From assembly GCA_963756575.1 (NCBI GenBank), contig CAVWOM010000006.1:62001-126000 (forward strand): a stretch of DNA of 64,000 nt, in the 5' to 3' direction. Under the pieces are notes generated by a model that worked only from the letters and a program-made list of their open reading frames with translations, was not told the DNA's origin and ran no database searches. The position numbers and the translations under genes are program-made. Numbering within the stretch: the first letter of the stretch is position 1; the number at the start of each line of letters is the position of its first letter. Positions 1-6,023 of this stretch are shown here, piece after piece. The stretch comes from Palsa-504 sp963756575. GTDB lineage: Bacteria; Actinomycetota; Actinomycetes; Streptosporangiales; Streptosporangiaceae.

Positions 1-594
1 CGACACCGCCTGGTGGCGCTTGAGCGTGTGCTGGGCGAAGACCTCGGCGACCCGTCCGGCCCGGGGCACCTGCCGGGCGGCGTGAGCCAGCCGGTAGGTT
101 ACCGCCGCCGCGACGGCCAGCGCGCAGCCGACCGCGAGCCCGAGCATCCAGCCCTGCTGCAGGTCCGTGCTCGAGCCGATGCTGTGCGCGAAGGCGATCG
201 GCCAGCTGGCGTAGGCGAGCAGGTGGATGGCCCGCCACAGGATCCGGTTCATCCGGCCGCGGAGCAAGCTGGTCACGATCATCGCGAGCATCAGGTCCAG
301 CGAGATCGCGCCCAGGCCCAGCCAGAGCCGTTCGTACCCCGAGGCGAACGGGATCACCGCGGACAGCAGCGGGATGTGCACGTAGGTGTCGAGCACCGCC
401 GTCACGATGTGCACGGCGATGAAGGCCACGGAAAGCAGGGAGAGGTTGCGGTGGATGTCCGTCACGGCGAACCTCGGCAGGCCGGGCAGCCGGCCCTGCC
501 GGTTCACCAGGATGCCGAGCACCAGGACCATGGTCAGCAGCAGCAGCGAGACGATCCCCGTCGCCCGGCTGGCGTACCAGAACGCGGTATTCAT
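1..594 (-). CDS. Ferric-reductase-like transmembrane protein (partial, cut by left edge)
   Basis: The minus strand from the ATG at 594 stays open for 198 codons to the window edge and begins MNTAFWYASRATGIVSLLLL. Several hydrophobic helices are visible, with histidines in TDIHRNLSLLSVAFIAVHIV and AIHLLAYASWPIAFAHS, as expected for heme-binding helices of the ferric-reductase-like/MsrQ membrane superfamily. A GGGGAA Shine-Dalgarno-like stretch lies about 10 bases before the start. It is the last gene of a minus-strand operon after an ApbE flavinyltransferase (37-base gap). ApbE next to such membrane proteins is a known arrangement for extracytoplasmic flavin-based electron transfer. The actual electron acceptor is unknown and the C-terminus is off the window. 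Confidence 0.8.
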   Translation of the reverse strand, partial: MNTAFWYASRATGIVSLLLLTMVLVLGILVNRQGRLPGLPRFAVTDIHRNLSLLSVAFIAVHIVTAVLDTYVHIPLLSAVIPFASGYERLWLGLGAISLDLMLAMIVTSLLRGRMNRILWRAIHLLAYASWPIAFAHSIGSSTDLQQGWMLGLAVGCALAVAAAVTYRLAHAARQVPRAGRVAEVFAQHTLKRHQAVS

Positions 595-631
595 CAGGCC
601 AGTTCCCCGTTCAGTGTCATGTTCACGTGCT

Positions 632-1759
632 CTATGCTCGCCGACCGCCGTAGGCGGAGCCTGGAAGCAAGTTCTGCGTTGCCTCTGACTGTGTTTCTGG
701 CTGTGTTTCTGGTGGGCCGGGCGGGCGCTCGGCCGGCCAGCCGGCCACGGTGAAGACCGCGCCGGTCGCGTCGACCAGGCGGGCCGGCAGGCCGAGCTGG
801 GCCAGCCAGCCGAGCGCGCGGTGGCCGCGGATGATGGCGGCGGTGCTGGCCGCGTTGGCGTCGGCGCAGCTCCCGGCGGCGACCGAGACGGTGCGCCAGA
901 CGGGTTCGGCGGGCAGGCCGGTGCGGGGGTCCAGGATGTGGTGCAGCACGTCGCCGCCGCGCCGCCAGCGGCGGGCCGCGGTGCTCGAGGTGGCCAGGCC
1001 GCCGTCGCGGATGGCGATCCGCGCGTAGGGCCCGGCGGGCGGGTCCCCCGGCAGGCCGGTCACGTCCTGCACCCGGATGTGCCAGCTTGCTGGCGGGGCC
1101 TGGCCGGCGACGGCGATGTCGCCGCCCAGGCTGACCAGGACGCCACCGCCGGTGCGGGCCGCGATCCTGGCGGCGGAGCGGTCCGCGGCCCAGGCTTTGG
1201 CGGTGGCGCCCAGGTCGAGCCGGACCCCGGCGGGCATGGTCAGGGTCCGGCCGTCCAGGCGGACCTGGCGCCAGCCCGGCACGTGCCGGACGGCGAGCTT
1301 GATCGCGGGCCCGTCGGCTTCGACCTGCGCGAAGTCGCGGTCGTAGCCGATCGTGGACATGGCCGCGCCCACCGTCGGGTCGACGTCGCCGCCGGTCAGC
1401 CGGGCCGCCCGCAGCGCCACCGCGATCGCCTCGGCGAGAAGCGGGCTTATCGCGGCGGGGCGGCCGGTGCTGTTCAAGGAGCAGAGCTCGGAGTCCGGGC
1501 GGAACCGGCTGCAGGCCTCGTCCACGTCGGCCAGATCGGCGGTGAGGAGCTGGCGGGCCTCGTCGAGGTGGGAAGGTTCGGTCACCAGGAGGTGGACGAG
1601 CGTGCCCAGGGCGCGCCAGCTGGCGCCGGCGGGAGGCGGGCCGGCTGGCATGGTGCTGGCTGGCATGGCGCTGACGGGCATGGTGCTGGCGGGCGCGGTG
1701 CTGGCGGGCGCGGTGCCCGGGATGCTATCTGGGGTGGCGTCCCCGGCGGGACGCGGCAT
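632..1759 (-). CDS. apbE: FAD:protein FMN transferase (ApbE family)
   Basis: ApbE enzymes attach FMN from FAD to threonine of extracytoplasmic flavoproteins. Family motifs are present in order: FRPDSELCSLN, VDPTVGAAMS, LDLGATAKAWAADR, LVSLGGDIAVAG, GLATSSTAARRW, HHILDPRTGLP and the metal-site region ADANAASTAAI. The reading frame stays open upstream, but the natural start is the ATG at 1759: it overlaps the TGA of the preceding Ser-rich gene (TGATG), so translation is probably coupled. This gives 375 aa. An Ala/Pro/Met/Thr-rich linker of about 50 residues precedes the catalytic domain. No lipobox or clear signal peptide follows this start. No FMN_bind-domain substrate is visible here; it may lie beyond the left edge. 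Confidence 0.88.
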   Translation of the reverse strand: MPRPAGDATPDSIPGTAPASTAPASTMPVSAMPASTMPAGPPPAGASWRALGTLVHLLVTEPSHLDEARQLLTADLADVDEACSRFRPDSELCSLNSTGRPAAISPLLAEAIAVALRAARLTGGDVDPTVGAAMSTIGYDRDFAQVEADGPAIKLAVRHVPGWRQVRLDGRTLTMPAGVRLDLGATAKAWAADRSAARIAARTGGGVLVSLGGDIAVAGQAPPASWHIRVQDVTGLPGDPPAGPYARIAIRDGGLATSSTAARRWRRGGDVLHHILDPRTGLPAEPVWRTVSVAAGSCADANAASTAAIIRGHRALGWLAQLGLPARLVDATGAVFTVAGWPAERPPGPPETQPETQSEATQNLLPGSAYGGRRA

Positions 1760-2200
1760 CACGAGCCGCCGGAAGTGACCTGGCTGCCGCCCGAGCTCGA
1801 GGACGGCGAGGAGCCGGAGCTGAAGCCGCCGGAGGAGGTAGAGCTCGATCCGGTGGAACTTGAGCCCGAGTTCGAGCTGGAGCCGCTGTTCGAGCTGGAG
1901 CCGCTGTTCGAGCTGGAGCCGCTGTTCGAGCTGGAGCCGGTGGAGCCGCTGGAAGTAGAGCCAGTGGAGCCGGAGCTGGTCGAAGCCGGTCGAGGTGGAG
2001 CCGGTCGAGGTGGAGCCGGTGGAGGTGGACGCGCTGGCGGTGTGCGTGGATCCGGGCAGGACCAGGGCCACCACGCCGGCCGTGGCCACGCTGGCCACGG
2101 CGACCGCGGTGGTAGCGGTCTTGACCTTGGCCCGGCCGCGTTCCCTGGCCGCGATGGCCCGGTGGATTTCGTTACGGTCTTTGCTGCTCATGTATCTCAT
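1759..2200 (-). pseudogene. Small Ser/Gly-rich membrane-anchored protein, apparently frameshifted
   Basis: From ATG 2200 (or ATG 2191, MSSKDRNEIHRA) the product has a charged N-terminus, one hydrophobic segment (TAVAVASVATAGVVALVLPG) and then STSTGSTSTG repeats. Near 1983-1984 the frame changes. Read one base over, the Ser-rich tail continues naturally (STSSGSTGS, then GSSSNS hexapeptides, ending SQVTSGGS) to a TGA at 1761-1759 that overlaps the apbE start. Length 2200 to 1759 is 3n+1, consistent with one extra base (a T in GGCTTCG on the coding strand). Without correction the frame fuses into apbE with an implausible LQLEQR-repeat stretch. This may be a sequencing error rather than a dead gene. 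Function unknown; position suggests an accessory or flavin-accepting partner of the ApbE/ferric-reductase operon. Confidence 0.7.
1865..1936. repeat. 18-bp tandem repeat encoding GSSSNS
   Basis: Three perfect copies of ccgctgttcgagctggag at 1883-1900, 1901-1918 and 1919-1936 follow a degenerate copy at 1865-1882. On the minus strand each encodes Gly-Ser-Ser-Ser-Asn-Ser in the corrected frame of the Ser-rich gene. The unit length is a multiple of three, so copy-number change would alter only the length of the tail. Confidence 0.85.
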
Positions 2201-2277
2201 TCTGGGTTCACGTACTCGGAAATCCCTGCGCGAACCTTCTCGGTAGCCTCTGAACCTCGCGGCTCGCTGCCGCCCTC

Positions 2278-2318
2278 GCCATCTGAAGCTAGCCAGGCAA
2301 CATGAAGGCCACCTGAAG
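2278..2318 (-). promoter_or_regulatory. 11-bp direct repeats, candidate OmpR-family operator
   Basis: Read on the minus strand, CTTCAGGTGGC (2318-2308) is directly followed by CTTCATGTTGC (2307-2297). After 8 bases a third copy follows, CTTCAGATGGC (2288-2278). Two abutting 11-bp direct repeats are the classic layout of OmpR/PhoB-family response-regulator sites. They lie 78-118 bases upstream of the Ser-rich/apbE/ferric-reductase operon. Which regulator binds is not known; a two-component pair may lie beyond the left edge. Confidence 0.5.
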
Positions 2319-2357
2319 CCAGGCGCCGCAGCCCACCGGGGAGTACATGCTTGCTCC

Positions 2358-2795
2358 TCACGAGAACGAGGCGTCCTCGTCATATCCGTCTCGCGCGAAG
2401 GTGCCGGCTAGGAGCCAGGCGAGGCATAGCGCGCCGACGCCGAATGACGCGCCTTGACGCAGCCGCGTCCCGACCTCGGCGACATACTCCGGCCGGCTTA
2501 TCTCGACCCAGGCCGCGCCGGGGTCGTCGTTCCCCGCGCTGTCATAGGGAAACTGCCGGTAGGACCAGCTCATTCTCGGCACGAAGTTCAGGCCCTCACT
2601 GGTAAGACGCTGAAAGGAGGTCAAGACGAAGAGGACGAGCGCGACCCATCCGGCGGCCGCCAATGGCACTTCGAGCGCGCTGCTCAGCGGGATGGAGTGG
2701 CTGGCGATGATGACGAATAGGTAGAGGAGAGCAAGAAGCCCCATGGCTGTGCGGATCAGGAACAGCCGCGATGTCAAGACCCCCGTGAATCCCAT
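2358..2795 (-). CDS. Small membrane protein of unknown function
   Basis: The 145-aa product starts at ATG 2795, with GGAGG about 9 bases upstream; the frame is open further upstream but lacks a better start. It has three likely membrane segments (around residues 10-32, 37-55 and 118-137) with a soluble stretch between the second and third containing Trp/Tyr (SWSYRQFPYD) and acidic residues. No family was recognised. It lies between the DUF222 gene and the ApbE operon on the same strand, with 107 and 157 bases of spacing, so it is probably transcribed separately. Confidence 0.65.
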   Translation of the reverse strand: MGFTGVLTSRLFLIRTAMGLLALLYLFVIIASHSIPLSSALEVPLAAAGWVALVLFVLTSFQRLTSEGLNFVPRMSWSYRQFPYDSAGNDDPGAAWVEISRPEYVAEVGTRLRQGASFGVGALCLAWLLAGTFARDGYDEDASFS

Positions 2796-2902
2796 CGCCT
2801 GCGACCTCCAGTCAGGTCCCCCCGATGAAAGCGTCGCTGGCTGATTTTGCTCGCATTCGCCGGACTCGGCGCGAACTCTTCGGAGATCCGAGGCGCCTTG
2901 CG

Positions 2903-4846
2903 TCATATGACGTATCTGGTTGGCTCGGTCAGGTACTGCCGGCCAGACGGGGTGGTCCACACGAAGGTTCCGTCGGGACGCTGAGCCACATTCCATCTCG
3001 GGTGCTGCTTGAGGCGATGGTCGCGCCGGCACTTTGGGCCGGCGTTGCACAGGCAGGTCCGGCCGCCTTCCTCAAAGGGGGTGTTGTGCTCGTAGTCGCA
3101 GGTGGCGGCGGGGCGCCGGCAGATGGGACTGGTACAGGTGGCGTACCGGATCTGGGTCAGGTGGCGGAGCCTGGCGCCCGGGTCGTGGCCGGGGGCCTGC
3201 AACCGGTGGTCGCAGTTCTCGGTAGTGAGGGGGTGGACCTCGACGGTGAGGTCGGGCCCGTTGCCGGGTGTCCTGAGGGCCCAGGTGCCGTAGCCGCCGG
3301 GTGGCCCGTCGCGGCTGGTGCGGGTGAAGGAGAACCCGGGTCCCGGCCCGGCCCGGTTCCCGGGTCTGCTGCGTTTGCTGCGGTTCTTGGGTGCGGGCCG
3401 GGCGCAGTCGTGGCCGATGGCGTGTCCCTGCTGGTCGGTGAAGGTGACGCACCACGTGGTCTTCGGGTTGGCCGCGGCGGCGCGGGCGAGGTCGCGGGCG
3501 AGCCAGGGGTCGATGGGCCCGGACCCGGCCAGGTCACCGGGCCGGTCCGCCAGGCCCAGCGCGGTGACCAGGGGGATGGTGAGGTTCACGGTGGCGGCGA
3601 ACCCGCCCGGGACGAGGCCGGGGCCGGGGCTGGGGCTGGTGCCGTGCTGTCCGGGGCCGGGGCCGGTGCCGTGGTGATGGCCGGGGCGGGAGTCGGTGCC
3701 GGTGACCAGGTCGGCCAGGGCCCGGGCCCGGAGCAGGTCCATGTCCCCGTCCAGCCCGGCCCGCTTCAGCTGGACCGCCCACCAGGTGATCCGCTGGTCC
3801 ATCGCCAGCACCCAGGCCGGGGGCAGCTCGCGGCCGGCGATGGCGCCGTTGCCGGAGTCCTCCCCCCACCGCTCCACCCGGGCTCTCTTGGCTGCGTGCT
3901 CCCGCCGGTCCTTCGCCTTCTTCGGGGCGACCGCCATGACCGCCCTGGCCAGCGCCTCCCGCAGCGAGCCGGGGGTGATCCGGCCGGCCCGGCCCAGCAC
4001 CAGCGCTTCGACCGCGGCGGCTTCCCTGTCAGTGAGCAGGACGGTGTGGTTCACGATCATCTTGGCCTTGGTGAAGGTGATGATGCCGTCCCGGAGCAGG
4101 GCGCGGGTACCGGGCAGCTTCCCGTCCAGCGCTTCCGCGACGGTGAGCAGGGTCCCGGCCTCGCGGCGGGAGACGGCCAGCACGTGGGCCAGCTCATCGG
4201 CGGCGAAATCTTCTTCGCCAGAACCGGAGGTCGGGGTTTCCAGGGGCGGGCGGCGGCGGGACAGTTCCGCGGACGCGGCGAGCTTCCGCGCCGTCGCGTG
4301 CGACTCGATCCGGTCCCAGGCGCACACCACCCCGGTCAGCTCATCATCGGAGACACCCGCATAGGAGTCGTCCCCAGCGGCCCGGTCAGCGAACACGGCC
4401 AGGTCCGGGCACGCGGGCATGACGTCCAGGCACTGCCCGGTCCCGAACGCCGCCGCCGCGCTGGAGGACTCCCCTGCCCGCAGCCGCGCTGATCCCGGCT
4501 GGCCAGGTCCGCGCCGCCGGGCTGATGCGGCGGCGGCCTGCGCGGCCAGCACGCGGGCCACCCCGGCCGGGTCCGGGTCGTCCGCGGTGACCGGGGCCGC
4601 CAGTTCGGTCGCCTCGGCGATCTCCGCCAGCTCAGCCTCGGTCAGGTCCGCGTCCGGGGACAGGAAGTCATCTTCGTCCAGCCATGTCTCCGGGTCCGTG
4701 TCCTCGGCGGGATCGAAGTCGGTCCATGCCTGCCATTCCTGCGCCGACATCGGGTCCGGGCGGGTGATCACCGGCTCCCAGGGGGCGGAAGCGCCGTCGG
4801 GCTCGTGCGGCCGGAAAGCGGGGCCATCGGCTGGTGAGCCTGCCAC
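2903..4846 (-). CDS. DUF222 / 13E12-repeat HNH endonuclease-like protein
   Basis: An N-terminal helical DUF222-type region (about residues 130-400) is followed by a Gly/Pro-rich linker (GPGPGQHGTSPSPGPG) and a C-terminal HNH-like module (CDYEHNTPFEEGG, then PKCRRDHRLKQHP) with paired Cys/His ligands. Such proteins are abundant in actinobacteria; the biological role is unclear. The GTG at 4846 is preceded by GGGAGGA at good spacing and is the best start (647 aa). An alternative TTG at 4918 falls inside the likely -35 box and is rejected. The promoter lies in an AT-rich island unlike the flanking DNA, which may hint at acquisition. The HNH is less canonical than usual (DYEHN), so activity is not assured. 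Confidence 0.85.
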   Translation of the reverse strand: MAGSPADGPAFRPHEPDGASAPWEPVITRPDPMSAQEWQAWTDFDPAEDTDPETWLDEDDFLSPDADLTEAELAEIAEATELAAPVTADDPDPAGVARVLAAQAAAASARRRGPGQPGSARLRAGESSSAAAAFGTGQCLDVMPACPDLAVFADRAAGDDSYAGVSDDELTGVVCAWDRIESHATARKLAASAELSRRRPPLETPTSGSGEEDFAADELAHVLAVSRREAGTLLTVAEALDGKLPGTRALLRDGIITFTKAKMIVNHTVLLTDREAAAVEALVLGRAGRITPGSLREALARAVMAVAPKKAKDRREHAAKRARVERWGEDSGNGAIAGRELPPAWVLAMDQRITWWAVQLKRAGLDGDMDLLRARALADLVTGTDSRPGHHHGTGPGPGQHGTSPSPGPGLVPGGFAATVNLTIPLVTALGLADRPGDLAGSGPIDPWLARDLARAAAANPKTTWCVTFTDQQGHAIGHDCARPAPKNRSKRSRPGNRAGPGPGFSFTRTSRDGPPGGYGTWALRTPGNGPDLTVEVHPLTTENCDHRLQAPGHDPGARLRHLTQIRYATCTSPICRRPAATCDYEHNTPFEEGGRTCLCNAGPKCRRDHRLKQHPRWNVAQRPDGTFVWTTPSGRQYLTEPTRYVI

Positions 4847-4889
4847 TGGTCCTCCCGTCAGCGAGGAAGTTAATCGTCTACATATTCGA

Positions 4890-4918
4890 ATAATACCATC
4901 AGCTAGTTTAGACGGCAA
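4890..4918 (-). promoter_or_regulatory. Sigma-70-type promoter for the DUF222-HNH gene
   Basis: On the minus strand TTGCCG (4918-4913) and TATTAT (4895-4890) are separated by exactly 17 bases, close to consensus for the housekeeping sigma factor. Transcription would start near 4883, giving a leader of roughly 37 bases that contains the GGGAGGA ribosome site before GTG 4846. A TATTCGAATA palindrome (4883-4892) overlaps the -10 region and could be an operator. Confidence 0.6.
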
Positions 4919-4954
4919 GCCAAGATGACCAATGCGGAGAGATATAGACGCATG

Positions 4955-4970
4955 TGAATATTGATATTCA
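4955..4970. promoter_or_regulatory. AT-rich 16-bp palindrome
   Basis: TGAATAT-TG-ATATTCA is a perfect 7-bp inverted repeat with a 2-base centre. It sits about 40 bases upstream of the DUF222 promoter -35 box in the same AT-rich island. It may be a regulator site; no family is assigned. Confidence 0.35.
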
Positions 4971-4976
4971 AATAAA

Positions 4977-5560
4977 CTATCGATGATGATTGGTGCCAGA
5001 GCGGGCTAGGGCGGCGGTGGCGATCAGGCCTAGGGCGATGGTGACGAGGGCGGAGACGAGGAGGGTGCCGCGGGCGCCGACGGCGCTGACGAGGGGCCGC
5101 CGAGGGCGGTGCGGCCACGATGAGCAGGGAACTGCGGGGCGGCCACGATGAGCAGGGAACTGCGGGGCGGCCACGATGAGCAGGGAACTGCGGGGCGGCC
5201 ACGATGAGCAGGGAACTGCGGGGCGCCAGGACCTGGGCTAGCGTGCCGGGCGGGCTGGCCAGCGTCAGGGCGCCGACCAGGCCCAGGGCGACGGCCCGCA
5301 GCACCGCGTTCACCGTGACCAGGCCCGCTCCGTGGCGGCCGCTCAGCCAGCGGCGCGGCGCGACCGCGCCGACCGCGCCGGGCAGCGAGCAGGCGGCCAC
5401 GGCGGCGCGACCCGCAGTCCGCGGCTGCCCGCCGGGGCCAGCTTCGGCGCCAGCTAGGCGATCGCCACCGCGCTCATCCCGGCGCCCAGGGCCGAGGCCG
5501 CCGCTTCGGGCAGGATCCGGCGGAACACCGGGTGGACGAGAGCCGGATAGTAGGGCGAGG
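4977..5560 (-). pseudogene. Decayed MFS transporter gene
   Basis: Minus-strand fragments in different frames line up with one small major-facilitator protein: YPALVHPVFRRILPEAAAS (near 5550), SALGAGMSAVAIA followed by an in-frame TAG where Trp is expected (AIA-stop-LAPKLAP, near 5455), AACSLPGAVGAVAPRRWLS (near 5390), AVLRAVALGLVGALTLA (near 5290), APRSSLLIVAA (near 5210) and PLVSAVGARGTLLVSALVTI (near 5080). At least one stop, several frame changes and a 28-bp tandem expansion (5113-5224) rule out an intact product. No start codon was assigned. The remnant fills the gap between the DUF222 gene and the DksA-like gene. Confidence 0.75.
5113..5224. repeat. 28-bp minisatellite, four perfect tandem copies
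   Basis: The unit ggccacgatgagcagggaac plus tgcggggc is repeated without spacers at 5113-5140, 5141-5168, 5169-5196 and 5197-5224. On the minus strand each copy encodes the same piece of the MFS remnant (APRSSLLIVA) in successive frames, because 28 is not a multiple of three. It looks like replication slippage inside a gene. Absence of spacers excludes CRISPR. Confidence 0.95.
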
Positions 5561-5595
5561 AGCGGATTCGTTTGGTCAGGCTGGGCACTTTATCG

Positions 5596-5952
5596 ATGAT
5601 GGACGGTGGAGGTGAGCGGGTGCGGGAGCGGCTGGAGGAGGCGGGGCGGCGGGCGCGGGAGCGGGTGGCGGCGCTGGAGCGGGAGTTCGCCGGGCTGGCT
5701 GAGGCGGCCAGCGCGGCCGGGACCGACGACGAGCACGACCCGGAGGGTGCGACGCTGGCCTTCGAGCGGCAGCACGCCGCCGCCCTGCTCGCGGCGGCAC
5801 GCGAGCAGGTGGCGGCGGCGGACGCCGCGCTGGAGCGGCTGGAGGCGGGGAGCTACGGGGTGTGCGAGCGGTGCGGGCAGCCGATCGGGGCCGGGCGGCT
5901 GGAGGCGCGCCCGGCCGCGACGACGTGCATCCGGTGCGCGGGAAAGGGCTAG
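5596..5952 (+). CDS. DksA/TraR-family C4 zinc-finger protein
   Basis: The product is about 118 aa: an N-terminal charged helical hairpin (RVRERLEEAGRRARERVAALEREF, then LERQ and AADAALERLEAG regions) followed by the zinc finger CERCGQPIGAGRLEARPAATTCIRC. DksA/TraR proteins act on RNA polymerase through its secondary channel; actinobacterial short forms are mostly uncharacterised. Adjacent ATGs at 5596 and 5599 are likely starts; the TTG at 5572 is a poor alternative. The gene stands alone between an MFS remnant and a convergent permease gene. Confidence 0.85.
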   Translation: MMDGGGERVRERLEEAGRRARERVAALEREFAGLAEAASAAGTDDEHDPEGATLAFERQHAAALLAAAREQVAAADAALERLEAGSYGVCERCGQPIGAGRLEARPAATTCIRCAGKG

Positions 5953-6023
5953 AGGGTGCGGGGGAGGGGTTCGCGGGGTGCACGGGGTGCACTGGGTGCG
6001 CGGGAAGGACTAACGAGGGTTAG

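Noticed and set aside
821..2305. Plus-strand 494-codon open frame over apbE
   Set aside because: Gly/Glu-rich antisense artefact of GC-rich codon bias; the minus strand carries clear ApbE motifs.
2903..4846. DUF222-HNH gene as part of a mobile element
   Set aside because: No transposase, terminal repeats or target duplication visible; the family is common as single chromosomal genes.
5113..5224. Four 28-bp repeats resembling a CRISPR array
   Set aside because: The copies abut with no spacers and lie inside an MFS remnant; this is a minisatellite.
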